Part shown: positions 1-8,310 of the stretch, piece after piece
Position numbering within the stretch: the first letter of the stretch is position 1
Layout: every line of letters starts with the position of its first letter
NCBI GenBank assembly: GCA_965213905.1
Contig: OZ243922.1
Span: 2,976,001-3,040,000, forward strand
DNA length: 64,000 bases
From: SIRX01 sp965213905
GTDB lineage: Bacteria; Actinomycetota; Rubrobacteria; Rubrobacterales; Rubrobacteraceae
Reading direction: 5' to 3'
Notes under the pieces: generated by a model
What the model was told of the DNA's origin: nothing
What the model saw: only the letters and a program-made list of their open reading frames with translations
Database searches by the model: none
Made by a program: the position numbers and the translations under genes

Positions 1-4
1 CCGT

Positions 5-487
5 TCATACGCTTTTTTCCGACTCTTCATCTTGACAACTGTAAAGAAGAACTAGCTTCTCGCCTAGAACGGGCCAGTTAGGCTGATACCACGTCTTCCG
101 GGAGCTATCGGTCCAATAGACGACCAATGCGGTTTCGCAAGCGTCGCGTTTGCTCTCGCCTTTCGTAACCTTCTTGCCAATCCGTCGGAGCGCGGATTCG
201 AACTCCCGCCGGGAGAAATGCAACTCCTCTTGCCAACTGTCCCCACGTCGGTATTCCGGGTGTGCGCACGGTGCTGAGAATTTGAAGAATGGCCGACCCC
301 GGTAGCCACCGTAGGTCTTTTTTGCTGACCTGTAAATGATTTGTTGAAGAAGAATCGCGCTCACCACTGAGCCGGTGAGATCGACGAATTCGGGCCGGTA
401 AGCGATGGCTTTCTCATCGCCTTCAAGAACGCGCCGGATAGCTGCTGCGGCGTCCACGCGGGCAATTGGTCTCGGGTTTGATACCAT
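5..487 (-). CDS. Replisome-organizer-like protein of an integrated element
   Basis: A complete 160-residue protein with its stop at positions 5-7. The segment PEFVDLTGSVVSAILLQQI (about residues 32-50) resembles the N-terminal winged-helix start of phage and plasmid replication-organizer or DnaD-like proteins, where a phrase of the type LTGSVxAALxLxQ is common. The middle and C-terminus (a HFSRREFESAL segment, then VVYWTD) fit that family loosely. No catalytic motif is visible. It lies beside an excisionase-like gene at the end of an element bounded by a tRNA-Arg fragment, so a role in element replication is inferred. The coding call is firmer than the function. Confidence 0.6.
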   Translation of the reverse strand: MVSNPRPIARVDAAAAIRRVLEGDEKAIAYRPEFVDLTGSVVSAILLQQIIYRSAKKTYGGYRGRPFFKFSAPCAHPEYRRGDSWQEELHFSRREFESALRRIGKKVTKGESKRDACETALVVYWTDSSRKTWYQPNWPVLGEKLVLLYSCQDEESEKSV

Positions 488-531
488 CGGGGCACTCTCT
501 TTCGCCCCGGAGCCGAATCCGGGGCTTTTTC

Positions 532-801
532 TTATCCGGCGGCCATGCGGTCGACGTAGGCTCTGGCGTCTTCGAGGCGAACCTTGCGCAAACGGCCAAT
601 TTTGAAGCTCGGAATTACCTCGTCTCGGACCAGACCGAAAGCGTAGGTTCGCCCAACTCCCAGGTACTCGGCCAGCTCCTCGACGCTCATTACCTCTTTG
701 CGCTGTGGGGCGATTTTCGTTTCCACTCTTTCGTCTCCGTTCGTCTGTTGCCGCCTGAATCTGTCTGATAGAATATCTGTGTCACTATCGAAGTCAGACA
801 A
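532..801 (-). CDS. Excisionase/MerR-type helix-turn-helix protein
   Basis: The 89-residue frame carries an excisionase-family HTH (HTH_17 type): MSVEELAEYLGVGRTYAFGL is the helix-turn-helix, followed by the wing IPSFKIGRLRKVRLEDARAY. Such proteins bind attachment-site arms to direct excision. The TTG start at 801 lies only 9 bases from the divergent GTG at 811. A GTG at 726 with GGAGA upstream, or the ATG at 690, would leave room for promoters and may be the true start. It lies near the element end marked by the tRNA-Arg fragment, which supports a recombination-directionality or regulatory role. Confidence 0.7.
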   Translation of the reverse strand: MSDFDSDTDILSDRFRRQQTNGDERVETKIAPQRKEVMSVEELAEYLGVGRTYAFGLVRDEVIPSFKIGRLRKVRLEDARAYVDRMAAG

Positions 802-810
802 AGGTACACG

Positions 811-1752
811 GTGGGCTCGGAAGAACTCAAGAATCGACTAAAGCGGGATCTCCGCCGGGACATCCCGGATGCTGTATGGAACAGTTTGAAAGAGGCCGGA
901 GAGGTAGAAGAGGCTCTACGTGTCCCCACCGGCCGGGAAGACCTCGCGGAGCAGGCGCGTATGCTTCTGAAAGTCTATGATGCCGGAGGTGGCCGGGAAC
1001 GCGCTTCTTCAAAGGCGGAGGCCGATATATCGGGGTGGTTCATGGACGACCATCGGCTCCGCAACGTGGTATTCACCCGGAGCGTTGCAAGCATGGCCCA
1101 CCGGCACCCGGATGTTGTGAGCTTTAGGGAAGAGGTTCTGAACGGCGGCTACCCACTGGCTTACGACTTGACGTTACGCTGCTACCTGCAGCCGGACGGT
1201 GGTGTTCGCCCGGATGCCCCGCATGGTGGGAGGCTAGACAATCTGTGTGCAGTGCTGGCCCAGACCTACCAATGGGATAGGGGAGACGCCGCGTGGTTCG
1301 TGCTGTGTCTCTACACGCCGGTCATACAGACCTCCGGTCTGGAGACCAACGTCACGCATCACGACCACGGCCCGGAGATCGGGACCGTTACTATCACCGT
1401 GGAGCCGTGGTTGTCCGCCGAAACCGTGGCCGCCGTATACCGGGACGCCCAACGCCGGATGCTTGGTAAACAGCCTCGCAACGTAAGCGCCGACAGTCTT
1501 TATCTACTGGAGTTCGCTCAGAACATGGGGGAGGGTCGTAGCTGGCGCGAGCTTATGACTCTGTGGAACGAAGAGAACCGGGAAGAAGGGTATACCGACG
1601 TGCGTAACTTCTGGCGGTCTGTGGAACGGGTTAGACGGCTAGTGCTGGAGCCCGGCTACCAGCAGCCCGACCCGGCTCCCGGAGAGAACCATAGCCGCCG
1701 GATAGCCCGCGACATCGACCGCAATGATCGCCTGCTAAGGTCCACGGTCTGA
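811..1752 (+). CDS. Hypothetical protein of the integrated element
   Basis: A 313-residue soluble protein starting at GTG 811, divergent from the excisionase-like gene. I do not recognise the family. It has a charged helical N-terminus, a central segment with THHDHGPEIGTV that could bind metal, and a helical C-terminus with NFWRSVERVRRLVLEPGYQ. No signal peptide or membrane segment is visible. The arrangement suggests it is expressed as part of the element whose end lies 120 bases downstream. Two direct copies of TGACCCCAACC follow its stop at about 1751-1772. Confidence 0.65.
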   Translation: MGSEELKNRLKRDLRRDIPDAVWNSLKEAGEVEEALRVPTGREDLAEQARMLLKVYDAGGGRERASSKAEADISGWFMDDHRLRNVVFTRSVASMAHRHPDVVSFREEVLNGGYPLAYDLTLRCYLQPDGGVRPDAPHGGRLDNLCAVLAQTYQWDRGDAAWFVLCLYTPVIQTSGLETNVTHHDHGPEIGTVTITVEPWLSAETVAAVYRDAQRRMLGKQPRNVSADSLYLLEFAQNMGEGRSWRELMTLWNEENREEGYTDVRNFWRSVERVRRLVLEPGYQQPDPAPGENHSRRIARDIDRNDRLLRSTV

Positions 1753-1874
1753 CCCCAACCTGACCCCAACCCGGCCGTACACGCCCGAACTCCGGTGAAC
1801 GCCAAAGAGCAGATTTCCTTTACTTATGGGGTTTTGCGTACTGTCCTGAACGGTGCTGAACCTACCGCTTCGCT

Positions 1875-1917
1875 CTTCTAATCCGCAGGTCGCAGGTTCG
1901 AATCCTGCCGGGCGTGC
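1875..1917 (+). other. 3' half of tRNA-Arg(UCU): probable attachment site
   Basis: The stretch starts in the anticodon loop (CTTCTAA) and runs through the 3' anticodon strand (TCCGC), a complete T arm (GCAGG, TTCGAAT loop, CCTGC) and the 3' acceptor strand CGGGCGT. The preceding bases TCGCT cannot pair with TCCGC, and no D arm is present, so this is not a functional tRNA. Integrases that recombine at anticodon loops leave exactly this 3' duplicate at the distal element end. The intact tRNA-Arg should lie left of the window. The rest of 1753-2125 holds nothing else I can support. Confidence 0.7.
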
Positions 1918-2125
1918 TTCTAACCTACCTGTATATATAGTAGATGTGCGAGACAGAAAAAGCTCCGGTTTCTCCGTCGGAGGCTTTGAAACAGGTGCTC
2001 AGGCTTTTGATATTTACTTTGGGTGGAGACTCCGACTCTGTTTTTACTTGCTAGAAGACGAGAGTAGCTGGTATAAGTACCAACGTGGTATGCGCTCTCG
2101 TAGAGATTTTTGTGAGGAGTAAGGT

Positions 2126-2971
2126 ATGACTGGAGCTTTATTCGTCGTTAGTATAGTTTCTCTCCTCACGGCCGCGGCGATAACGCTTGCAATCGCTGGT
2201 TTCGTCCTGCAGCGGGTGCAAAGGTACGTAGAGTTGGCGGAAGGGCGGATGGAGGTTCTGCGCGAGGGTCAAGAGCGGTTGCTTTCGCTTCTGGGCGAAG
2301 ATAGGTTGGCGGAGCCCGCGGGCTCTAGAACCGGGATCGGAACCGAACGTTCGGAAGAAGAAAAGGAGCCTGATGTATTCAGAAACTTACCAGAGAAGGT
2401 TCGCCGGTTAGAGGTGGAAGTTCAAGACTTACAGAGGTCTCCCAGGCTCGCAAAGGTCTCGAGCATAGCCTCTTTGTCTCACACGGAGCAAGCGCCCGAA
2501 GCCTTGAGGGTGGACCCACCAGGACGGGAAGAAACCGCACGAGCGACCTCACGAACAGGAGACCCGGGAAATGAAAAGCGGGATCGTACCCTAAAACACC
2601 TGCACCCAGATGACGACGTCAAACGACAAGGGACTCCCACCGTTCACGAGCCTGCAAACACGACATCCTCGTCCAAAAAAATGTTCTCGGAGCACTACGA
2701 CAGGTACCTTGAAAACTACGAAGGCTACATCAAGCTCGCCGAGAGAATCTACGAAACGCGGCAAAAAGACAGCCTCGCGGAAGGCTCGCCGGCGGAGCAG
2801 GAATGGAAACAAAAGCTAAGCCGGGCCAACGACGGTATACAAAGAACGACCGGCAGGTTGGACATCTTGGAGCAATACTACCCGGAACTCGCCAGCGACC
2901 GCCGCATCTCTCACCGGGCCGATATAGCCCATGAATATATGAAGCTCGAAGAAAAACTATCTGGCCTCTAA
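2126..2971 (+). CDS. Membrane-anchored coiled-coil protein, unknown function
   Basis: A 281-residue protein with GAGGAG a few bases upstream of ATG 2126. An N-terminal membrane segment (about residues 4-28, VVSIVSLLTAAAITLAIAGF) is followed by a long charged helix (residues 30-60, 85-110), then a low-complexity linker and a helical C-terminal domain (about 190-281) rich in Glu, Lys and Tyr. No known domain is recognised. It sits between the tRNA-Arg fragment and tRNA-His, so it may be core host DNA between two elements. Confidence 0.7.
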   Translation: MTGALFVVSIVSLLTAAAITLAIAGFVLQRVQRYVELAEGRMEVLREGQERLLSLLGEDRLAEPAGSRTGIGTERSEEEKEPDVFRNLPEKVRRLEVEVQDLQRSPRLAKVSSIASLSHTEQAPEALRVDPPGREETARATSRTGDPGNEKRDRTLKHLHPDDDVKRQGTPTVHEPANTTSSSKKMFSEHYDRYLENYEGYIKLAERIYETRQKDSLAEGSPAEQEWKQKLSRANDGIQRTTGRLDILEQYYPELASDRRISHRADIAHEYMKLEEKLSGL

Positions 2972-3015
2972 CCTCTTAAACCCTATCTTTCCTGATAAAA
3001 TCTCGCTTCGCGCGT

Positions 3016-3089
3016 GGTGGCCGTAGCTCAGTAGGCAGAGCACCGGATTGTGGCTCCGGAGGTCGCGGGTTCGAGCCCCGTCGGTCACC
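3016..3089 (+). tRNA. tRNA-His (GUG)
   Basis: A complete cloverleaf is visible. The acceptor strand GTGGCCG at 3017-3023 pairs with CGGTCAC at 3082-3088 with one G-T. The D arm contains AGCTCAGTAGGCAGAGC. The anticodon loop is ATTGTGG with GTG anticodon between CCGG arms, and the T arm GCGGG-TTCGAGC-CCCGT follows. G at 3016 can serve as the extra G-1 of tRNA-His and C at 3089 as discriminator. The integrase gene lies 118 bases downstream with its 3' end facing the tRNA, the usual arrangement of an element integrated at a tRNA 3' end. Confidence 0.95.
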
Positions 3090-3207
3090 CTCTCGAATTT
3101 CCGATAGATAAGCCGAATTCAACTAATCGTCCGATTGTCTCGTCTCTCGATAAACCGGTTTTGACGACAGTTTGACGACAACGCGCACCAAAAAGGGCCT
3201 TTGAGGG

Positions 3208-4359
3208 CTACGAGAATGCCTCGTCGAGGCCGCCTACCTCGTCGTCGTCCACGTCGTCCAGAAGGTGGGAGTAGGTGTCCATCGTCTGCGTTATCGAGGA
3301 GTGCCCGAGGAGAGACTGGATGACCTTCGGGCGCTTGCGCTGGTTGAAGAGTTCGGTGGCGAACGTGTGCCGGAGGCTGTGGAAGGTGAAGCCCTCGCCC
3401 GCCAGCCCGGCTTCCTCCAGCAGCCTCCTGTAGTCCCGGTAGTAGAGGTTGTTGTGGTCGAGGGGCTTACCAACCCGGTTCGGAAAAACGAGGCCATCGT
3501 CCTCCCATAGTTCCCCCAGCCTAAGCCTCTCGGTGTTCTGGCGGGTTCTATGGCCTCTCAAGGCGGCCTGGGCGGTCTTGGTGAGGGGCACGGCCCTGCG
3601 GCTTGCCTTGTTCTTCGGAGGGCCGAAATCCAGCCCGTGGTCAGTCGGCTTCAGCGCCCGGCGGACGGACAACCTGCGGCCTTCGAGGTCTATGTCCTTC
3701 CACTTGAGGCCGAGAAGTTCGCCCTGCCGGAGTCCTGTGTGGAGGGCGGCAACGAAGAGGGCCTCGTTGCGGGTGCCCATCGCGACCTCGACCAGCTTCG
3801 CCGCTTGCCCCGAGGAGAGGGCCTTTATCTCCTCCCGGTTCCGTGTGCTGCGGGGGCGTTCTCCGGCTGCGACGTTGCGCGGGATGAGGTCGTCAATCAT
3901 CGCCTGAGAGAGGGCCTTCTGGAGGGTGACGTGGATGTAGTCCACTGAACGCGGGGAGAGGCGCTCGGCCTTCTCACGGTACAGTCTGCGGACTTCGGTG
4001 CGTGTGAGGTCTTTGAGCTTGCGATGGCCCAGGGCGGGTGAGAGGTGTCTATCGACTATGCCCTCGTAGCGAACGTAGGTACTATGGGCCATCTTTCCAG
4101 CGTCCACGAGGGGCTTGAGGGCGTCGTGCAGCCAGGAGTTCAGCCACTCAGAGACTCTCAACTCGTCGGCATCGAAGAAGACGCCCCGGTTCCGGTCGGC
4201 CATCGCCGTCGTGAGTTTGGCGGCCACCTCCGTCCTCGTTTTGCCATAGATGGTCTTGCGCTTCGGGCCGTCGGCGGTGGGTATCGTGTACCTGGCCTCC
4301 CACCGGCCGTCTTTCCTTCGAGTAACCGTACCCTCTCCGTTCCCGCGTCTCCCAGGCAT
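3208..4359 (-). CDS. int: Tyrosine site-specific integrase
   Basis: A tyrosine recombinase of 383 residues. The N-terminus has an Arm-binding-type segment (RRKDGRWEARYTIPTADGPK), then a SAM-like core-binding domain (about 75-165) and the catalytic domain. The catalytic residues are Arg in HTGLRQGELLGLKW, HSLRH, and Tyr in MDTYSHLLD near the C-terminus. The start is placed at ATG 4359, behind AAGGAGG. An upstream in-frame extension of 41 residues to 4482 lacks a good ribosome site and is not family-like. The gene points toward tRNA-His and is divergent from an excisionase-like gene, as in actinomycete integrative elements. Confidence 0.93.
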   Translation of the reverse strand: MPGRRGNGEGTVTRRKDGRWEARYTIPTADGPKRKTIYGKTRTEVAAKLTTAMADRNRGVFFDADELRVSEWLNSWLHDALKPLVDAGKMAHSTYVRYEGIVDRHLSPALGHRKLKDLTRTEVRRLYREKAERLSPRSVDYIHVTLQKALSQAMIDDLIPRNVAAGERPRSTRNREEIKALSSGQAAKLVEVAMGTRNEALFVAALHTGLRQGELLGLKWKDIDLEGRRLSVRRALKPTDHGLDFGPPKNKASRRAVPLTKTAQAALRGHRTRQNTERLRLGELWEDDGLVFPNRVGKPLDHNNLYYRDYRRLLEEAGLAGEGFTFHSLRHTFATELFNQRKRPKVIQSLLGHSSITQTMDTYSHLLDDVDDDEVGGLDEAFS

Positions 4360-4556
4360 CTTGCCTCCTTTTTCGATTTCTTTATGAAATCTTACGGGAG
4401 AATTCCTGATTCCCAAGGAAAAATGGCTGGGACGGCAGCCGCCGGAGTCGCAGAAATTTTCGGAACTTTTCTGAAATTGCACCGAATTTTATAGGAAGCT
4501 CAGCGCTTTCACCTAATAATAATCACTAGGACACAACAGGCGACGAGAGGACTCGC

Positions 4557-4784
4557 GTGGACGCGGAAAACCAGACTAACGAGGTGAACGGGCAGTGGAT
4601 GTCCATACCCGAGGCGCAGGTTTATGTCGGGGGTGTCAGCAGAAGCACCGTGCAGCGGCTGCTTCGCAAGAAGGCTATCCGGGGAACTAGGGTCGGTGCC
4701 CGGACTTTCGTTCATCGCGGAAGCCTCGATGAGTATCTTCTCGCGAACGAGTACGACTCCAGCGTAACCCCAGTGCGGGACTGA
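4557..4784 (+). CDS. xis: Excisionase-like helix-turn-helix protein
   Basis: A 75-residue protein starting at GTG 4557 with GAGAGG upstream. MSIPEAQVYVGGVSRSTVQR matches the HTH_17/excisionase helix-turn-helix pattern and VGARTFVHRGSLDEYL is the wing. The family normally forms the directionality partner of a tyrosine integrase. Its position divergent from the integrase and near tRNA-His supports that role. It may also be a simple DNA-binding regulator. The shared 198-base intergenic space holds the promoters. Confidence 0.75.
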   Translation: MDAENQTNEVNGQWMSIPEAQVYVGGVSRSTVQRLLRKKAIRGTRVGARTFVHRGSLDEYLLANEYDSSVTPVRD

Positions 4785-4804
4785 CGGGAAGATGCGTGGA
4801 GCGC

Positions 4805-5470
4805 CTAGCCTTTGCCCGGCAGCCCGAACCAGCGAGGGGTTTTCTCCAGGTAGCGCCGGTACTCCTCGCCGAAGACACGTTCCAAGTGGCGTTCCTCTAC
4901 GTCGAAGTACCGCCCGTGAACCAGGAAGAATCCCGCCGCCGAGACCAGTGCCCCAGCCGAACGTCCCGCGACGGCGGCCCCGAGAAGCGCCAGACCCCAG
5001 CCGATTACCTGCGGGTTCCGGGAGTAGCGGTAGGGACCTGTCTTGACGAGGTTGCCTGCCTCCGTGCCTGAAACCTGTTCGAAGGAACGGAACTCTCGCA
5101 TAGCCGCCCCGTAGAACGCCAGCCCCGAAAGTGCCGCAGCGGCCTCGAGTGCCGCCGATGGTCGCTTTCCCCTCGGGAGAGACCGGTACGAACGCAGGGC
5201 CGTCCCCATGGTAAGTGCGGCGTGCGTGAGGTAGAGTCCCCAGCCGGCGACCGAGGCCTCGGGGGAGAGACGCCCGCGTTCCCAGTAGTCCCGTTCGGTC
5301 TTGGGCAGCAGCCAAGTAGCGACTCCGGCCATGGCGGTCGCGAGTAGCAGTGTGGCCGAAGCGCTGATGCGGGGCGGACGACTTGGTAATTGTTTGGAGT
5401 AGCGTATAGAAAGCGTTATACCCGCGCGCCGGCTAACCACACCATCGGAAGAACTGACGAAACCGTGCAT
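4805..5470 (-). CDS. ICMT-type membrane methyltransferase
   Basis: A 221-residue protein of the isoprenylcysteine carboxyl methyltransferase/PEMT superfamily, which uses SAM at the membrane. The hallmark C-terminal half is clear: VKTGPYRYSRNPQ, then membrane segments, then EERHLERVFGEEYRRYLEKTPRW. The N-terminal half holds about three hydrophobic segments. The substrate cannot be told from sequence; bacterial members act on lipids or small thiols and alcohols. A decayed partial copy lies at 17060-17305. No strong ribosome site precedes ATG 5470, so the start is uncertain. Confidence 0.82.
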   Translation of the reverse strand: MHGFVSSSDGVVSRRAGITLSIRYSKQLPSRPPRISASATLLLATAMAGVATWLLPKTERDYWERGRLSPEASVAGWGLYLTHAALTMGTALRSYRSLPRGKRPSAALEAAAALSGLAFYGAAMREFRSFEQVSGTEAGNLVKTGPYRYSRNPQVIGWGLALLGAAVAGRSAGALVSAAGFFLVHGRYFDVEERHLERVFGEEYRRYLEKTPRWFGLPGKG

Positions 5471-5505
5471 CAGGCCCTATATCGCGCCCGGTTCCTCGTA
5501 GAACC

Positions 5506-5535
5506 TTGACGAGTTCTCCGTAATCCAGGTATCCT
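5506..5535 (+). promoter_or_regulatory. Candidate promoter for the 5670 gene
   Basis: TTGACG at 5506-5511 and TATCCT at 5530-5535 are separated by 18 bases, upstream of the plus-strand pair at 5670 and 6203. It is a pattern match only. Confidence 0.35.
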
Positions 5536-5669
5536 TAACTCAGGCGCTGGGGTGTGCCTGTGTCCGAGAAAGGTGAATCCACCCTCGTAACTATCAGGAG
5601 AGGCTTCACAGCGAGCTTCCGTACTGCCTATCGCGTCGGGCTAGAGGCAGAGAGAACGGAGGAACGCCC

Positions 5670-6206
5670 GTGAAAGCCGAACCACCCCATCAGCCGCCGT
5701 ACGAATACCGCGTCCGGGCGAAGCGGCTTCTCAAGCAACTGAAGCAGTCTGAATCCGAGGATGCGACTTTGGAGGCCGCCGCCCGGTTTCAGCGCCTTCA
5801 GTCCTTCTCCGGTATGACGGAGGCCCGGGTCGTGGAGAACCGGGATAGTGTGAAACTCAAGCACGCACTCGCCATCGTCGCCCTCGAGGAAGGATACGGT
5901 TCGTGGGCTGCACTAAAGGTCTCTACCGAGGATGCCGGCCCGGAGATGTACGACCCCAGGATGGACACGTTCCTGAACCGCTGGTTCGCCAGCTACGAGG
6001 ACGCGCGGGCATCGCTTAAGGAAGAGGGCGGGTTCCTGCTGCCTTACAAGAACCAGTTCTACGTTTGCGAGGGTAGGGCTATAAAGATGCTTGGCTTGAA
6101 TCCCGACGACCCCGACTGGAAACTCATCGGTCGCGACTGGGTAAAGCCTCGAGACCGGGAGGCGTGGATGAGGCTTGCCCACCAGCGCGAGGAGGCGGTG
6201 CGATGA
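5670..6206 (+). CDS. Conserved hypothetical protein
   Basis: A 178-residue soluble protein beginning at GTG 5670, with GGAGG just upstream. The N-terminus (YRVRAKRLLKQLK, then AAARFQRLQSF and LKHALAIVALEEGYGSWAALK) resembles the helical lead-in found in a family of hypothetical and ankyrin-linked proteins. The second half has a conserved-looking GGFLLPYKNQFYVCEG and WKLIGRDWVKPRD. It overlaps the next gene by ATGA, so the two are translationally coupled. The function is unknown. Confidence 0.75.
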   Translation: MKAEPPHQPPYEYRVRAKRLLKQLKQSESEDATLEAAARFQRLQSFSGMTEARVVENRDSVKLKHALAIVALEEGYGSWAALKVSTEDAGPEMYDPRMDTFLNRWFASYEDARASLKEEGGFLLPYKNQFYVCEGRAIKMLGLNPDDPDWKLIGRDWVKPRDREAWMRLAHQREEAVR

Positions 6207-6682
6207 ACGGCCTCACGGAAATAGCACCGGCATTCGTCGAGATGGCCCACAGGATAGTTTGGTGCAGCGCGGCCACGGCGGATACCCGCGGGCGACCACG
6301 TTCGCGCATCCTGCACCCTATCTGGTTATGGGACGGTAGCGAACTCGTGGGTTGGGTCGCCACGGGACCCACGCCGGTAAAGCGTGCCCACCTGGAGGCG
6401 AATCCGTACATATCGTTGAGCTACTGGTCTCCCACGCACGACACCTGCGTGGCCGACTGCCGTACGGAATGGGCATTCAACGAGGAGACCCGGAAGATGG
6501 TCTGGGAACTGTTCGTTAGCACACCCTCGCCAGTCGGTTACGACCCCGCCATCATCCCGGGATGGGTGAACTATAATTCCGAGGGGTTTGCTGCGTTGCG
6601 CCTGCAGCCGTGGAGGCTACGTGTGTTCCCCGGCAGCGTGCTAATGGGGGAGGGCGGCGAGGTACTCAACTGGCGGAAGTGA
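6203..6682 (+). CDS. Pyridoxamine 5'-phosphate oxidase-like flavin protein
   Basis: A 159-residue protein starting at ATG 6203, which overlaps the previous stop, with GGAGG upstream. The fold signature of the split-barrel PNPOx-like family is visible: CSAATADTRGRPRSRILHPIW, WVATGPTPVKRAHLEANP and LSYWSPTHDTCVADCRTEW. Members bind FMN or F420 and reduce or oxidise small molecules. The substrate cannot be assigned. Coupling to the 178-residue hypothetical suggests a shared function. Confidence 0.8.
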   Translation: MNGLTEIAPAFVEMAHRIVWCSAATADTRGRPRSRILHPIWLWDGSELVGWVATGPTPVKRAHLEANPYISLSYWSPTHDTCVADCRTEWAFNEETRKMVWELFVSTPSPVGYDPAIIPGWVNYNSEGFAALRLQPWRLRVFPGSVLMGEGGEVLNWRK

Positions 6683-6745
6683 AGCCAACGTCCGTCGGCC
6701 CTGTGTCTTTGCTAGTTCGACCCGACCAAGGAGTACCCGTCGCCA

Positions 6746-7300
6746 CTAAGCGCCTCCACTCGCCGCTGCGGAGTCAGACCTCCTCGCGAGGAGAACCGCC
6801 AGCCACACGATAAATACCCTTACTTCCACAGGCAACTCGTTGGGCAACTCAGCCTCCCATTCTCGCTTGAACATGCCTTTCCGGCGAACGTAGCCTACTG
6901 CCCCTACGCCTTCCTGAGAGAGTACGAGGTCACCCTTCCAGACGGATTCCTTCCTAAGCTCGTAATGGTGGCCGTCATACTCAAAGGAGAAGCGCTCCTT
7001 CCATGCCGAAAGCTTCTCCGCCACGACTACCTTCTTACCGCCTTCACCGATGAGAATGAACTCCTTCTCCCAAGAACCGTGGTGAGCTTGGTATCGTCTG
7101 CCGCCGATGTCCAGTTCCGCCCTCTCGCGCCAATTTGAGAGGTCTGCACCGCCTACCAGTGTTCCTCTGGCATCCGAGACGGCGAAGTCGTAGGAGAACC
7201 AACTCTTCGGTATTGCCCGCAATAACATCCTAGCGCCTTCCTCTTGCGCTTCACGGCTTTCCTTCACTTCTTCAAGCCATTGTCGCGGTGGAAACGCCAT
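6746..7300 (-). CDS. Hypothetical protein, LURP/tubby-like beta fold possible
   Basis: A 184-residue protein. After a charged N-terminus it shows repeated beta-strand blocks (RYQAHHGSWEKEFILIGEGG, FSFEYDGHHYELRKES, VGYVRRKGMFKREWEAELP) similar in pattern to LURP-one or scramblase-like beta-barrels. A C-terminal hydrophobic segment (VEVRVFIVWLAVLLARR) could anchor it in the membrane. The family call is tentative. It converges with the PNPOx-like gene and is divergent from the arginase-like gene. Confidence 0.65.
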   Translation of the reverse strand: MAFPPRQWLEEVKESREAQEEGARMLLRAIPKSWFSYDFAVSDARGTLVGGADLSNWRERAELDIGGRRYQAHHGSWEKEFILIGEGGKKVVVAEKLSAWKERFSFEYDGHHYELRKESVWKGDLVLSQEGVGAVGYVRRKGMFKREWEAELPNELPVEVRVFIVWLAVLLARRSDSAAASGGA

Positions 7301-7364
7301 TACGCAAGACGGGCACTATCGAAGGTAACTATGCTTCCTTCAGACCGTGCCGTAGAATAGATTC

Positions 7365-8225
7365 GTGGAGACCTGCAACGATATTAGAATCATCATAGTG
7401 CCCTACGACTCGGGACATCGCGGCCTCCGCATGGGAGGCGGCCCGGAACACCTCCTGCAGAATGGACTCGTGGAAGCACTTCAGGAAGAGGGCCGCGAGG
7501 CGCGCCGTGAAGTGCTGCATCCCGAAAGCACGCTATTAGCCGAGGTGGCGACCGCCTTTGAACTGGACAGTCTCGTCTCGGAAAGCGTGTGCTGGGCCAT
7601 CGCCGGGGGCGAGTTTACGCTGGTACTCTCGGGCAACTGCAACACCTCAGTGGGGACGATTGCGGGGGCGAACCCCGAGGGGCTGGGCATTGTGTGGTTC
7701 GACGGACACGCCGACTTCAACACCCCGGAGACGACCACGACCGGCTTCTCCGACGGCATGGGCCTCGCCATCGCCGTGGGGCACTGCTGGAAGACGATGG
7801 CGGCTGGCGTGCCCGGTTTCGTTCCGGTAGCGGAGGAGAACGTGATATTGGCTGGTGCGAGGGAAATAGAACCTGCCGAGAGGAGGCGGCTTTCAGCCTC
7901 GAAGGTCATGGTAGTGGGCGCGGACAGCATCCGGCGGGAGGGGCTACGGGCCTTCGAGGAAGCCCTGGACCGGATTAGGTCCAGCGTCGGCAGGGTGTAC
8001 GCGCATCTCGACATGGACGTACTCGAACCGGATGAGGTGGGCCGGGCCAATGAGTTCGTCCCGGAAGATGGCCTCGGCGTCCGAGACCTCGAAGCCGCTA
8101 TTGAGATGGTTCGCGACCGGTTCTCTATCGCAGCGGCCGGCATTGCCTCCTACGACCCGGCCTTCGACGAGGACGGGAGGGTTCTGCAGGCTGCACTTGC
8201 TTGCGCGAAGACACTAACCTCCTAG
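7365..8225 (+). CDS. Arginase-family protein with altered metal site
   Basis: A 286-residue ureohydrolase-fold protein starting at GTG 7365. It keeps the metal-binding DGHADFNTPE (DxHxD type) and HLDMDVLEPDEV (DxD type). The segment that is normally GGDHS reads SGNCNTS here, so the first metal-ligand His is missing. A recognisable subgroup of arginase-like proteins carries this change. Arginases, agmatinases and formimidoylglutamases hydrolyse guanidino compounds with two Mn ions, and the altered site makes the substrate and even the activity uncertain. Another, intact ureohydrolase lies at 59126. Confidence 0.82.
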   Translation: METCNDIRIIIVPYDSGHRGLRMGGGPEHLLQNGLVEALQEEGREARREVLHPESTLLAEVATAFELDSLVSESVCWAIAGGEFTLVLSGNCNTSVGTIAGANPEGLGIVWFDGHADFNTPETTTTGFSDGMGLAIAVGHCWKTMAAGVPGFVPVAEENVILAGAREIEPAERRRLSASKVMVVGADSIRREGLRAFEEALDRIRSSVGRVYAHLDMDVLEPDEVGRANEFVPEDGLGVRDLEAAIEMVRDRFSIAAAGIASYDPAFDEDGRVLQAALACAKTLTS

Positions 8226-8310
8226 CCAGCATCCGGCGTCTAGGGAGGGGTTTTCGTCTGCACCGCTGTGGCGCGCCTCGCGCTTCATTCTTCACTGCTT
8301 CATAATTGGA

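Noticed and set aside
1781..1800. ACGCCCG upstream that could be the 5' acceptor strand of the tRNA-Arg fragment
   Set aside because: No D arm or anticodon stem follows at the right spacing; chance complementarity.
1853..2122. An 89-codon plus-strand frame
   Set aside because: It runs through the tRNA-Arg fragment and has no ribosome site or family-like sequence.
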